A DNA stretch of 37,359 bases from SZUA-521 sp041738285 (GCA_041738285.1 JBGSQB010000222.1:1-37359), one strand, 5' to 3'. Positions 7,844 through 17,134 are shown, counted from the stretch's first letter. The notes: a model not told the origin generated them from the sequence alone. A program made the numbers and translations.

Positions 7844-9124
7844 CTACGAATCCGCAGGTGCTTTGGCACTTGCGCTCGAGCCCAGGCCCGCAGCTTTGCG
7901 ATACAACCAAAGCGTCGGTATCAGCACCAGCGCCGACACCGTCAACGCGACGCTGATCGCAATCTCCTTGGCGATGACCCCGATCAACGGGCCACCCACC
8001 GCCTGCCCCACCGCATCGGCCTGACCGTTCATCGACAGCAGTGTCGCGCGCGATGCCTTCGGCAACTCCGAGTTGAGCCACGCGGTCGAGAACGGCCCGC
8101 GGGCCGAGCGCAGCGCGGTCAACAGCCAGTAACCGGCAACCGCCATCAAGAATCCGTCAGCGTGAGCGATTGCAATTGCGACCGCGCCAATGCCCGCGGT
8201 CATGAGACCGATGGCCCACGTCAGCCGGCGGTGGTCATCGAGGTTGATGTGCGCACGCGCAAATCGTGTGACGAAGAAAGATGCGATTGTGGCGACCGCC
8301 GCGATGATGCCCCACCACGTCACCGACTCGAGCGCACCCAGCGCCGGGAACTCGAATGATTCGATCAGAAATGGCGTCCACAACCGATCGAAGCCTTCGG
8401 TGAAGGCGCCATAGATCAAGGTGATGACGAGGATCGTCACCAGCAGCGGGCGCGTTCGCACTTCGCGCACGCCTTCGAGGAACGTCGCCCGCATCGCGGA
8501 CCAGGATCCGCGCGCATGGCCCGCGACCGGCACGAACCCGTTCTCCGGCATCTTCAGCGCCATGAACACAGCAAGCCCGAGAATGCCGAGTGCACCCGCC
8601 ACGATGGGCGCGCGCAAGTCGAAGTGCCCGAGTACCACTGCAGTGCCGATACCGAACAGCGCGCCGACCTGGCTGTATTGGGCGGCACGGGCAAAAGCGG
8701 CGTTGGCCTGCCGCACGCCGATCTCCTCGGTGAGCCAGGCGGGATAGGCGCCGCTGATGAACGTCCACCCGAACCCCCACAACACAGACGCGAGCAGGAT
8801 CATCTCGAAAGTGGGAAATGCCGCGAGCACGATGAAGGAGATGCCCGTCAGCGCATGACCAACGATGACTGACAGCCTGCGACTGACCGCATCGGCGACC
8901 ACCCCGGTCGGAATCTCGAACAGGAACGCGGCAAGTTCCAGCGCAGTGCCGACGAGCACCATCTGCAGCGGATCGAGCCCGGCCATCTCCACCATGTAAA
9001 CGAGGTTCAGCGTCACCATCGCGGCGAAGCAGAAGCCGTAGAACACCGTCGCGCGCAGATAGAAGTCGAGGGCGTTCAGCGCCGTATGGCCATCAGCCGT
9101 GCCTGGCTTCGAGTCGCGCGGCAC
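7844..9124 (-). CDS. Major facilitator superfamily transporter
   Basis: About 426 aa with roughly 12 hydrophobic spans. The loop between TM2 and TM3 carries an MFS motif-A-like segment (EIPTGVVADAVSRRLSVIVG); the second half starts near TILVITLIYGAFTEGFDRLW. There is no ATG near the first span; GTG codons at 9124 and 9133 are the plausible starts and overlap the upstream sulfatase by about 32-41 bp. The longer frame (to 9226) is inside the sulfatase coding region and is unlikely to be used. Substrate is unknown; cotranscription with a sulfatase suggests, without proving, uptake or export of a sulfated compound or its product. Confidence 0.85.
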   Translation of the reverse strand: MPRDSKPGTADGHTALNALDFYLRATVFYGFCFAAMVTLNLVYMVEMAGLDPLQMVLVGTALELAAFLFEIPTGVVADAVSRRLSVIVGHALTGISFIVLAAFPTFEMILLASVLWGFGWTFISGAYPAWLTEEIGVRQANAAFARAAQYSQVGALFGIGTAVVLGHFDLRAPIVAGALGILGLAVFMALKMPENGFVPVAGHARGSWSAMRATFLEGVREVRTRPLLVTILVITLIYGAFTEGFDRLWTPFLIESFEFPALGALESVTWWGIIAAVATIASFFVTRFARAHINLDDHRRLTWAIGLMTAGIGAVAIAIAHADGFLMAVAGYWLLTALRSARGPFSTAWLNSELPKASRATLLSMNGQADAVGQAVGGPLIGVIAKEIAISVALTVSALVLIPTLWLYRKAAGLGSSASAKAPADS

Positions 9125-10544
9125 TCGCGCCACGACCGGTCGCGCGCAATCGCGCCAGGTATTCGTCGAGCTTGCCGCGGGTGTGGAACGGACCGCCCTC
9201 GGCGAGGGTGTTATCGAGCGGATCACGACCTCGGGCGACCCCCCCCATCATCGCGGCGTGCCAATCTGCGAGCAGCCTTGCGCCTTTGCGTGCCGCGCTG
9301 ATTTCTCGACCTGCAAGGTCGTGCTGCTCGTGTGGGTCGTTGGCGAGATCGAAGAGTTGAACGTCGTCGAAGTCGTGAAAGCCATCGTGATAGGTGCGCA
9401 GGAAGAGGTAGTCGTCGAACCGCACCGCACGCTGGCAGGTCCACGCACAATGCGACACGATCAGGTGATCGCGACCGGCCTGCTTGCCTGATTCGAACGC
9501 GGCAGCAAACGATGCTGCGTCCCATCCCGATGACACCTTGCCACCGATCATTTCGAGCAGCGTCGCGAACACGTCGATCTGATAGTGCAAGCCGCGTCGA
9601 CGGCCGGCCGCCAATCCGGGCCAGCGCACGATCATCGGCACATGCGAGGTGAATTCATCCGCCGTATGGTGATCGCAGTAGATCGACAGCTCACCCAGTG
9701 TCTCGCCGTGATCCGACGAGATTACGATCGCCGTGTCGTCGTCGATGCCGAGATCCGCGAGCTGATTCATGAGCCGGCCGACGAACTCGTCGGCATACCG
9801 CACGCCGGTATCGTAGCCGTCGAACATCCGTTTCACGGCATCCGCCGAGTCGATCTGTTGGGGCTGGCGCGGAAAGAGCTTCGCCCACGCTTCGTTGGGC
9901 GCGAAGCCGATCGCTTCCTGTGCCGAGTGTGGTCCCGGTCGCGACCAATGACCCTCGCGCACCGTTTCCGTGAGCCAAGCCGGCGGCGCATCGTCTCGAA
10001 ACGGGTCGCCGAAACTCGGTGGCGCGCGATAGGGCGTGTGCGGATCCCATAAGTGCACGTGCAGGAACCAGTTGTCTTCGCGGCCACGGCGGTCGAGCCA
10101 ATCGGCCGCAATCGCGTGCACTTCATCGGCGGTCTCGAATCCGAACTTACCGACGTCGTGCGCCTCGCTGAACCCCGCATACCAGTGAAACGCCGAGTGA
10201 CGCTGCGCAAACGAACTCACCGAGACCGTGCGCATGCCGGCCATCTGCAGGCGCCTCGGGAAACTCGTGTAGTACAGCCGCGACTGAAACTGCCGCGAGG
10301 CACCCTCGATGACGGGGTCGGCGTCTGTCCCGCCGTGATTGACGATGCCGTTGTGGATGCCGAATTGCATGGTCAGGAGCGCCGAGCGGCTCGGCAGGCA
10401 TGGCGTGTCCGACGCATACACCGACTCGAACACCGTGCCGCTGCCCGCGAGCGCATCGATGTTGGGCGACGTCCGCCGATGGTAGCCGTAGCAGCCCAGA
10501 TGATCAGCGCGCAGCGTGTCGATATCGATGTAGATAATGCGCAT
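9093..10544 (-). CDS. Type I sulfatase (arylsulfatase-like)
   Basis: 483 aa. N-terminal metal-binding signature DIDTLRADHLGCYGYHRRTS, then the CxPSR formylglycine site C49-L-P-S-R53 with ALLTMQFG behind it, and VISSDHGETLGE near residues 245-257. Cys-type sulfatases need Cys49 converted to formylglycine by a maturation enzyme not encoded in this window. There is no signal peptide, so the enzyme appears cytoplasmic, unlike many scavenging arylsulfatases. A run of eight G on the coding strand (9239-9246) lies in the C-terminal part. It begins 9 bp after the thioesterase-like gene and overlaps the MFS gene, so the three form an operon. Confidence 0.88.
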   Translation of the reverse strand: MRIIYIDIDTLRADHLGCYGYHRRTSPNIDALAGSGTVFESVYASDTPCLPSRSALLTMQFGIHNGIVNHGGTDADPVIEGASRQFQSRLYYTSFPRRLQMAGMRTVSVSSFAQRHSAFHWYAGFSEAHDVGKFGFETADEVHAIAADWLDRRGREDNWFLHVHLWDPHTPYRAPPSFGDPFRDDAPPAWLTETVREGHWSRPGPHSAQEAIGFAPNEAWAKLFPRQPQQIDSADAVKRMFDGYDTGVRYADEFVGRLMNQLADLGIDDDTAIVISSDHGETLGELSIYCDHHTADEFTSHVPMIVRWPGLAAGRRRGLHYQIDVFATLLEMIGGKVSSGWDAASFAAAFESGKQAGRDHLIVSHCAWTCQRAVRFDDYLFLRTYHDGFHDFDDVQLFDLANDPHEQHDLAGREISAARKGARLLADWHAAMMGGVARGRDPLDNTLAEGGPFHTRGKLDEYLARLRATGRGASAARLEARHG

Positions 10545-10553
10545 GATCGGCCC

Positions 10554-10961
10554 TCAGGTCGTCACTTCGACGGGTACGTGGGTGGTCGTGACCTCGGCCA
10601 GCAGTCGATTCGAGTCACCCCGCACCTGGGTGCGAATCACGGTGACGCGCCGGCCAACCCGGACCACCGTAGCCTGCGCGGTGATCGTCCCTCCCTGCTG
10701 GTTAGCAACCATTACGGCGTGCAGGTCGATTCCGACCATGAAACGCCGGTCGCCGGTCTTGTCCTCGTATGCGCGATTGGCAACTCCGGTCGATAGATTG
10801 TCGGCAAGCGAAATGATCACGCCACCATTGACGTTGCCGGTCGGGTTCAAGTGATGCGGCTCGAGGCGAATACGCGCACTCGAGCCGTCGCCGACACTCT
10901 CCATGCCGATGAAGCGATCGAAGGTCAACGTGGTCTCCCGGCAGCAGCGAGCCGACAGCAT
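10554..10961 (-). CDS. Hotdog-fold thioesterase, PaaI-like
   Basis: 135 aa, the size of a single hotdog domain. The central helix segment HHLNPTGNVNGGVIISLADNLSTG matches the PaaI/4-hydroxybenzoyl-CoA thioesterase pattern (HxNxxGxxxGG followed by an acidic residue). Such enzymes hydrolyse acyl-CoA thioesters. It is first in the operon with the sulfatase and MFS transporter; its start is about 88 bp from the divergent DUF6524 gene. Substrate cannot be told from sequence. Confidence 0.85.
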   Translation of the reverse strand: MLSARCCRETTLTFDRFIGMESVGDGSSARIRLEPHHLNPTGNVNGGVIISLADNLSTGVANRAYEDKTGDRRFMVGIDLHAVMVANQQGGTITAQATVVRVGRRVTVIRTQVRGDSNRLLAEVTTTHVPVEVTT

Positions 10962-11049
10962 AACTGCCCCGCGCGCACATCGAACACCGTCATTGCTGCC
11001 CTGTCGGGGGCTGGGCTAGTCTGCGTCGCTCCCGACACAGGATTCGAGC

Positions 11050-11490
11050 ATGGCCAATCGGAAACGCGCGAGCGAGCTGACCCTCGCCGGCTTCTCGCTG
11101 CGCTGGATGTTTGCCACCGTGCTGGTGCTCGCAACCTATAACCCCAGCGGCTACAGCACCATCGACTGGTTCCGCACCGCGCTCGGCGACGGCACCCTCG
11201 GACCTGCGCACTATCTCGTTGCGGTGGTGATCCTGATCGGCTGGGTCATCCTCTTGCGCGCCACCTTCAATTCGCTCGGCATCCTGGGTCTCGTGCTCGG
11301 AACCGCGCTGCTCGGGACGCTGGTGTGGTTCCTGATCGATCTTGGCCTCTTGACGGGCAGCTCCTTTGACTTCTACGCCTGGATATCACTCGTCTGCCTC
11401 GGCGCCCTGTTCGCGCTGGGCCTCACCTGGTCGCACCTGTGGCGGCGCCTCACCGGCCAGGTCGATGTCGAGGACTTCGACCGTAACTGA
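11050..11490 (+). CDS. DUF6524-like small membrane protein
   Basis: 146 aa with four hydrophobic spans (about residues 17-31, 54-70, 76-94 and 105-125). The segment LRWMFATVLVLATYNPSGYS is characteristic of the protein family now called DUF6524; function unknown. A possible promoter precedes it (TTGCTG with TAGTCT 18 nt later, ending about 25 bp before the ATG). It stands 84 bp ahead of trkH on the same strand; cotranscription is possible. Confidence 0.72.
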   Translation: MANRKRASELTLAGFSLRWMFATVLVLATYNPSGYSTIDWFRTALGDGTLGPAHYLVAVVILIGWVILLRATFNSLGILGLVLGTALLGTLVWFLIDLGLLTGSSFDFYAWISLVCLGALFALGLTWSHLWRRLTGQVDVEDFDRN

Positions 11491-11574
11491 CATTGGCGAG
11501 CGACGGCCGATGCGCCGATAATCTCGTTGTTCGCGTCGTTCAAACCGCGGTAGCGGTCGCACAGTCTCCATCTC

Positions 11575-13017
11575 ATGCACATTCGTCCCGTCCTCCTGAT
11601 CGTCGGTGCGGTACTGCTCGGGTTTGCCCTGGTCATGCTGGTCCCCGCCCTCGTTGCTGCCTGGTCGGACGAGTCAACCACTGGCGCGTTCCTCAAATCT
11701 GCCGCCATCACCGCCGTGGTTGCCGGTGCAATGGTCGCGGCCGGGTTCCATGCGCGGGTCCTCATCTATCCCAAGCAAACCTTCGTGATCACCACCACGG
11801 TATGGGTGGCAGTCAGTGCCTTCGGCGCTCTGCCCTTCGTGTTCTACGCGCACATCGACTACAGCGATGCCGTGTTCGAGACCATGTCCGGGATCACGAC
11901 CACCGGTTCAACCGTGCTGGTCGGACTCGATTCGATGCCGCGCTCCGTATTGATCTGGCGCTCGCTGCTGCAGTGGGTGGGTGGTCTCGGCTTCACGGTC
12001 ATGGCGATCGCCATCCTGCCTTTTCTGGGTGTGGGTGGTATGCGGCTGTTCCGCAGCGAGTCATCGGAGTGGACCGATAAGGGTACGCCGCGCGTGCGCA
12101 GCCTCGCGCTGTCGATCTCGGCCTGTTATCTGCTCCTATCGGTGACCTGCGCGCTGGCGTACTGGGCCGGTGGGATGAGCGCATTCGATTCGATCAACCA
12201 CGCAATGTCGACCATATCGACCGGTGGCTACTCTACGCACGATGCATCGTTCGGGCACTTTGACAGCGCCATGCTCGAAGCCACTGCAGTCGTGTTCATG
12301 ATCGCGGGTGCGCTGCCATTCGCGCTGTACGTACGATCGACGAAGGATGGCGGCCATGCGCTGGTCAACGACCAGCAGGTGCGCGGGTTTCTGAAGACCA
12401 TCGTCGCGGTGGTCGGCGTGATCGCGACCTGGCGCGCGCTGCGCAGCGATGATTCGTTCGTCGAGGCACTTCGAGATGCGGCATTCAATGTCCTATCGGT
12501 GATCACGACCACCGGGTTTGCTTCCACCGACTACGGTTCGTGGGGCGAGTTCGCAACCATGGCGTTCTTCCTGCTGACCTTCGTCGGCGGATGCTCCGGC
12601 TCCACCGCGGGCGCTTTCAAGATCTTCCGATTCCAGATCGCGCTCGGAGTGCTGAGGAGTCAGATGCTGCGTCTCATCCATCCCCACGCCGTGCAGACCC
12701 GGGAGTTCAACGGCAGGCCGGTGGGCGACGACGTATTACGTTCACTGGTCGGCTTCTCATTTGCGTTCTTCGCGACGATTGTGGTGCTCGCCGTGTCGCT
12801 GACCCTGTTCGATCTCGACTTCCTCACGAGCATCAGCACTGCGGCGACGATGGTCACCAACGTCGGGCCTGGCCTCGGACCGATCGTCGGCCCGGCCGGG
12901 AACTTCGCGAGCCTGCCGGACCCTGCCAAGTGGCTGCTGTCCGCCGGCATGCTGCTGGGACGGCTCGAGATCATGACCGTGATCGTGCTGCTGAACCGGC
13001 GGTTCTGGCGTAGTTGA
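11575..13017 (+). CDS. trkH: TrkH/TrkI-type potassium uptake permease
   Basis: 480 aa, many transmembrane spans. The four-repeat selectivity-filter glycines typical of the Trk/Ktr/HKT superfamily are visible in ETMSGITTTGSTVL, STISTGGYSTHD, SVITTTGFASTDY and TMVTNVGPGLGP. LLQWVGGLGFTVMAIAILP is the conserved cytoplasmic segment after the first repeat. TrkH forms the ion-conducting part of a potassium uptake system and is normally gated by a TrkA-type NAD(H)/ATP-binding protein, which is not encoded nearby. Start by ATG at 11575. Confidence 0.93.
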   Translation: MHIRPVLLIVGAVLLGFALVMLVPALVAAWSDESTTGAFLKSAAITAVVAGAMVAAGFHARVLIYPKQTFVITTTVWVAVSAFGALPFVFYAHIDYSDAVFETMSGITTTGSTVLVGLDSMPRSVLIWRSLLQWVGGLGFTVMAIAILPFLGVGGMRLFRSESSEWTDKGTPRVRSLALSISACYLLLSVTCALAYWAGGMSAFDSINHAMSTISTGGYSTHDASFGHFDSAMLEATAVVFMIAGALPFALYVRSTKDGGHALVNDQQVRGFLKTIVAVVGVIATWRALRSDDSFVEALRDAAFNVLSVITTTGFASTDYGSWGEFATMAFFLLTFVGGCSGSTAGAFKIFRFQIALGVLRSQMLRLIHPHAVQTREFNGRPVGDDVLRSLVGFSFAFFATIVVLAVSLTLFDLDFLTSISTAATMVTNVGPGLGPIVGPAGNFASLPDPAKWLLSAGMLLGRLEIMTVIVLLNRRFWRS

Positions 13018-13090
13018 ATCCGGTCGTGTCGCGGGCCTCAGGCGAGTCTAGAATTCCGGGGCACACGGGTCGGCCTCCTCTCGCTCATCG

Positions 13091-14407
13091 ATGACCACAG
13101 ACCTAGCGCTGATTGCGGCGTCGTTATTTTTGGTTCTGCTGAATGGCTTTTTCGTTGCAGCAGAGTTCGCCATCGTCAAGCTCCGGCAGACTCGCGTGTC
13201 GACCATCGCAAGCGCGCATGGCTGGCGCGGCAGACTCCTGGCGAAGGTGCATGGAAACCTCGATGCGTACCTGTCCGCCTGTCAGCTCGGCATCACCCTC
13301 GCCTCGCTCGGTCTCGGCTGGATCGGCGAGCCCGCCTTTGCCGACCTGTTGGCGCCCTTGCTCACCAGCATCGGAGTCGAGGACCCAGAGGTCGTCTCGG
13401 GCGTCGCCTTCTTTGTTGCCTTCATGACGATCTCGTACCTCCACATCGTGGTTGGTGAACTTGCACCGAAATCCATGGCCATCCGCATGTCGGAGCGCGT
13501 CGCGCTATGGACCGCCACACCGCTCTTTCTGTTCTATTGGGCCCTGTATCCGTTCATCCGGGCGTTGAACAGCAGTGCGTTCTGGCTACTGCGCAAGCTG
13601 GGGCTGGACGTGCTGACGCACACTGAGGGTGGTTACAGCATCGACGAGATCAAGCTCATCCTCCGCTCGTCCCACGTCGACAGCTCGCTGGGCAGCTCCG
13701 AATGGCGGGCGCTCGCGCAGGCGATGGACTTCGGCGAAGCCGAGGTTGCCGACCTGATGCGCCCCTTCAACGATGCCGTCGTCATCGAGAAGGATGCAAG
13801 CGTGGCCGATAGTCTGTCCGTGATGGCCACCCATCGCTTCAGTCGCTATCCCTTCGTCGACGCTGCCGGACTGGTCGAAGGCGTGCTGCACACCAAGGAC
13901 GTGTTGCTCGCGTTCAAGGACGGACGAGGACCTTCGACACTCGACGGTGTGGCGCGCCCGGCGCTGTTCGTTCCGCCGACACTGCGCGTCGCCGAGCTGT
14001 TCAGACACTTCCGGATCAAGGGACAGCACATGGCGATCGTCGGACTCCGCGGCGAGGAACCCCGTGGGTTGCTGACTTTCGATGATGTATTGAGCGCACT
14101 GGTCGGCGGCATTCGAGACGAGTTTGGTTCTTCGACCGTGGACTGGTCGCGCCTGGAGGACGGCACCATCGCCGCGCACGGCGCCCTGCCCATCTTCACC
14201 CTTGAGCAGACGCTCGGCATCGATCTGGACGAAGAATCGGAGGGTGCGCGCACCGTCGGCGGCATGGTCCTGAAAAAGCTCAATGCCCTGCCTGCCGCAG
14301 GCCAGCGGGTAGCGTTCGGCGACTTCGACATCGTGGTCGACGAAGTACACAGCACGCGCATCGCGCGACTTCGCGTGATCCCCAGGCAGCCAACGAATGC
14401 GGGGTAG
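13091..14407 (+). CDS. CNNM/CorC-type membrane protein (DUF21, CBS pair, CorC_HlyC domain)
   Basis: 438 aa. An N-terminal CNNM/DUF21 membrane domain (LLNGFFVAAEFAIVKLRQTR, ACQLGITLASLGLGWIGEP, HIVVGELAPKSMAIR) occupies about residues 1-190. Two CBS motifs follow (about 205-330, including VADLMRP and HTKDVLLAF), then a C-terminal CorC_HlyC domain ending ARLRVIP. Relatives are often annotated hemolysin-like but are better explained as Mg2+/Co2+ transport or resistance proteins. A TAGAAT hexamer at 13049-13054 may be the -10 of its own promoter. Start by ATG at 13091. Confidence 0.92.
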   Translation: MTTDLALIAASLFLVLLNGFFVAAEFAIVKLRQTRVSTIASAHGWRGRLLAKVHGNLDAYLSACQLGITLASLGLGWIGEPAFADLLAPLLTSIGVEDPEVVSGVAFFVAFMTISYLHIVVGELAPKSMAIRMSERVALWTATPLFLFYWALYPFIRALNSSAFWLLRKLGLDVLTHTEGGYSIDEIKLILRSSHVDSSLGSSEWRALAQAMDFGEAEVADLMRPFNDAVVIEKDASVADSLSVMATHRFSRYPFVDAAGLVEGVLHTKDVLLAFKDGRGPSTLDGVARPALFVPPTLRVAELFRHFRIKGQHMAIVGLRGEEPRGLLTFDDVLSALVGGIRDEFGSSTVDWSRLEDGTIAAHGALPIFTLEQTLGIDLDEESEGARTVGGMVLKKLNALPAAGQRVAFGDFDIVVDEVHSTRIARLRVIPRQPTNAG

Positions 14408-14508
14408 CCTCGAGCGGCGGGTCCGCCACCCGGTATGCCGGCTATCGCACGCGAACAACGGTGCGCTGGGTGTTGGCCTTGCATCTGAGCAGTGCGACAA
14501 TCGCGACC

Positions 14509-14568
14509 GTGAGCACACTCTCAACCATTGCCGCCCTCTTGTGGCGTTGGCGCAAGCCTGACGCCTGA
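14509..14568 (+). CDS. Putative trpG leader peptide (attenuator peptide)
   Basis: A 19-codon frame starting with GTG 14509 lies in the 291-bp gap before trpG and ends ALLWRWRKPDA. Two Trp codons (14542-14544 and 14548-14550) separated by one Arg codon sit just before the stop, as in trp leader peptides. Short complementary segments follow: GGCGT 14543-14547 with ACGCC 14561-14565, AAGCC 14554-14558 with GGCTT 14587-14591, and CCCG 14584-14587 with CGGG 14593-14596, which could be mutually exclusive. Weak points: GTG start, no good ribosome-binding site, and no T-run. The frame is open upstream to GTG 14461. The rest of the gap shows only a CTCAATTGAG palindrome near 14670-14680. Confidence 0.45.
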   Translation: MSTLSTIAALLWRWRKPDA

Positions 14569-14698
14569 CGATCTATTCGCATGCCCGGCTTACGGGTAAA
14601 TCGAGGGTCCGATTCGCCCAGCACCGGTCCACGAGGCGGATGTACCCCCAGACGTCACACCGCATTCCCCTCAATTGAGTCAATAGGTTAGGTTCCAT

Positions 14699-15295
14699 AT
14701 GCTGCTCATGATCGACAACTACGATTCGTTCACCTACAACGTCGTCCAGTACCTTGCCGAACTCGGCGCGGATGTCGCGGTGCATCGCAACGACGAAATC
14801 ACGATTGCCGAGATCGAGCGACTGGCGCCCGAGATGATCGTGATCTCACCGGGCCCATGCACGCCCGATGAAGCCGGCGTATCTGTCGAGGTCGTGCGTC
14901 GGTTCGGGCCGCACATTCCGCTGCTCGGCATCTGCCTTGGCCATCAGAGCATCGGCGCGGCGTTCGGTGGCGATGTGGTGCGCGCCCGCAAGATCATGCA
15001 CGGCAAGACGTCCATGATTCATCACCGCGGCGAAGGTGTGTTCGCAGGTTTGCCGGTGCCCTTCGAGGCGACGCGCTACCACTCATTGATCGTCGCGGAC
15101 GCGACGTTGCCAGACTGCCTCGAGGTTACGGCATGGACCGCGCACGAGGATGGCTCCTTCGATGAGATCATGGGCCTGCGTCACCGGGAATTCCCAATTC
15201 AGGGTGTGCAGTTCCATCCGGAGTCGATCATGACCAAATCCGGGCACGATCTGCTGCGCAACTTCCTGGCGCGCACCGTGCGCGCCGCCGCCTGA
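14699..15295 (+). CDS. trpG: Anthranilate synthase component II (glutamine amidotransferase)
   Basis: 198 aa class-I glutamine amidotransferase that releases ammonia from glutamine for TrpE. It starts MLLMIDNYDSFTYN, contains the nucleophile Cys79 in GICLGHQ, the oxyanion element PGPCTPDEAG at 51-60, and the His-Glu pair of the catalytic triad in VQFHPESI near residue 172. First gene of trpGDC. The same subunit may also serve p-aminobenzoate synthesis in bacteria lacking a separate PabA; no pabB lies in the window. Confidence 0.95.
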   Translation: MLLMIDNYDSFTYNVVQYLAELGADVAVHRNDEITIAEIERLAPEMIVISPGPCTPDEAGVSVEVVRRFGPHIPLLGICLGHQSIGAAFGGDVVRARKIMHGKTSMIHHRGEGVFAGLPVPFEATRYHSLIVADATLPDCLEVTAWTAHEDGSFDEIMGLRHREFPIQGVQFHPESIMTKSGHDLLRNFLARTVRAAA

Positions 15296-15305
15296 GCGGT
15301 CACGA

Positions 15306-16337
15306 ATGAGCAGCGAGATGCATCCTTTCATCGCACGACTCTCTCAGTCGCTGGCCCTCGATGCCGCGCAATCGAAATCGATGTTCGACATCATCATGTC
15401 GGGCGGCGCAACCGACGCGCAGATCGGCGGCGTGCTCATGGCGCTGCGCGTGAAGGGCGAAACGGTCGACGAGATCACCGGTGCCGCGCAAGCGATGCGC
15501 GAGCGCTCGAGAAAAGTAACGGTCGATGCACCATACCTCGTCGACACCTGCGGCACCGGAGGATCGGGGTCGGCGAAGCTGTTCAACATCTCCACCGCGG
15601 CGGCGTTTGTGGCCGCAGCTGCCGGCGCGCACGTCGCCAAGCATGGCAATCGGGCAGCATCGAGCAAGAGCGGCAGTGCCGATGTGCTCGAAGCAGCCGG
15701 TGTCAATCTCAAACTCGACCCGTCTCAGATCGCGCGGTGCATCAAGGATGTCGGTGTTGGCTTTCTGTTCGCGCCTGCGCACCACAGCGCGATGAAGCAT
15801 GCGATTGGTCCGCGGCGGGAGCTCGGCGTGCGAACGCTGTTCAATCTGCTCGGCCCCTTGACCAACCCGGCAGGCGCGAAGCGCCAATTGATCGGTGTGT
15901 TCGACCCCCAGTGGCTTGCGCCCGTAGCTTCCGTGCTGCAACGCCTTGGCGCGGAACACGCGATGATCGTGCACAGCGGTGGACTCGATGAGATCGCGCT
16001 CGACGCGCCGACCGAAGTCGCAGAGCTGAATCAGGGACGCATCGAACGCTATCAGATGGCCCCGGAGCAGTTCGGCATCGAACGCGGCGCCCACGGCGCA
16101 CTGGTCGCCGACGATCCCAGGTCGAGCCTTGAATTGGTCAAGCAAGCATTGACCGACGCCGACAGTGCAGCGGCGCACATCGTTGCCCTCAATGCCGGCG
16201 CTGCGATCTACGTTGCGGGCGTCGCGACCAGTCTCGCGCACGGCGTATCCATGGCGCAGGATGCGATCTCGGCAGGGCTTGCGAACGAACGCCTGGCAGA
16301 ACTCGTCCGCATCTCGAGTCTGATGGGCGAGCCATGA
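15306..16337 (+). CDS. trpD: Anthranilate phosphoribosyltransferase
   Basis: 343 aa. Joins anthranilate to PRPP to give phosphoribosylanthranilate, second step of tryptophan synthesis. Visible motifs: DTCGTGGSGSAKLFNISTA (PRPP/Mg binding, with Ser where many members have Asp), KHGNRAASSKSGSADVLEA, and RRELGVRTLFNLLGPLTNPA. It begins 10 bp after trpG and overlaps trpC by 4 bp. Confidence 0.96.
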   Translation: MSSEMHPFIARLSQSLALDAAQSKSMFDIIMSGGATDAQIGGVLMALRVKGETVDEITGAAQAMRERSRKVTVDAPYLVDTCGTGGSGSAKLFNISTAAAFVAAAAGAHVAKHGNRAASSKSGSADVLEAAGVNLKLDPSQIARCIKDVGVGFLFAPAHHSAMKHAIGPRRELGVRTLFNLLGPLTNPAGAKRQLIGVFDPQWLAPVASVLQRLGAEHAMIVHSGGLDEIALDAPTEVAELNQGRIERYQMAPEQFGIERGAHGALVADDPRSSLELVKQALTDADSAAAHIVALNAGAAIYVAGVATSLAHGVSMAQDAISAGLANERLAELVRISSLMGEP

Positions 16338-17134
16338 CAGGTGCGGTGCTCGACGAGATCCTTGCGCACAAGCGCACCGAAGTAGCCGGGCGCCGGGCGC
16401 GGCGTTCGCTTGCGCAGGTCGAAGACGCTGCCCGCACCGCACCCGCAGTGCGGGGCTTTCGTGCCGCGCTTTCGGACGCAATCAGCCATGGCCGTGCGGC
16501 GGTGATCGCCGAAATCAAGAAGGCCTCACCGAGCAAAGGTGTGATCCGCGAAGACTTCGACGTGGCTGCGATTGCGCGCAGCTACCAGTTGGCCGGCGCG
16601 TCGTGTCTGTCGGTGCTGACCGATGAACGATTCTTCCAGGGCCTTGACGACTACCTGGTCATCGCCCGTGGCGCAACCAATCTGCCGGTATTGCGCAAGG
16701 ACTTCATCGTCGACGCCTGGCAGATCGCCGAAGCGCGCGCGCTCGGCGCCGATTGCATTCTGCTCATCGCCGCTGCGCTTGGCTCTGAACTCGTCGAATT
16801 CCATGGCGTCGCAGAGCAACTCGGACTCGATGTGCTGGTGGAAGTGCACGATCGCCCGGAGCTCGAACGCGCCATCGAACTCGGCGCCGACCTGATCGGC
16901 ATCAACAACAGAGATCTACGCACCTTCACCACGCGGCTCGAGACGACGTATGCTCTGTTGCCACATGTGCCGGCCAATGCACTGATCGTGACCGAAAGTG
17001 GCATTCGTGACGCCGAGCAGGTCGCGCAGATGCGCCAGCAGGGTGTCAACGCATTCCTCGTTGGTGAGGCATTCATGCGAGCTGCAGACCCAGGCGCTGC
17101 GCTATCGAATCTGTTTGCCACGGGGAGGCAATGA
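16334..17134 (+). CDS. trpC: Indole-3-glycerol phosphate synthase
   Basis: 266 aa (beta/alpha)8 barrel; monofunctional, not fused to TrpF. Converts carboxyphenylamino-deoxyribulose phosphate to indole-3-glycerol phosphate. Signature IAEIKKASPSKGVIREDFD carries the catalytic Lys; LTDERFFQG, PVLRKDFIVD, LVEVHD, IGINNRDLRTF and TESGI follow in barrel order. ATGA overlap with trpD. trpF, trpB and trpA are not in the window. Confidence 0.96.
   Translation: MTGAVLDEILAHKRTEVAGRRARRSLAQVEDAARTAPAVRGFRAALSDAISHGRAAVIAEIKKASPSKGVIREDFDVAAIARSYQLAGASCLSVLTDERFFQGLDDYLVIARGATNLPVLRKDFIVDAWQIAEARALGADCILLIAAALGSELVEFHGVAEQLGLDVLVEVHDRPELERAIELGADLIGINNRDLRTFTTRLETTYALLPHVPANALIVTESGIRDAEQVAQMRQQGVNAFLVGEAFMRAADPGAALSNLFATGRQ

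Noticed and set aside
14570..14698. Classical intrinsic terminator for trp attenuation
   Set aside because: Stems are 4-5 bp and no T-run follows; a leader peptide is suggested but not a standard terminator.
15300..16481. 393-codon minus-strand frame opposite trpD
   Set aside because: Shadow of trpD/trpC with Arg- and Ala-rich low-complexity composition.
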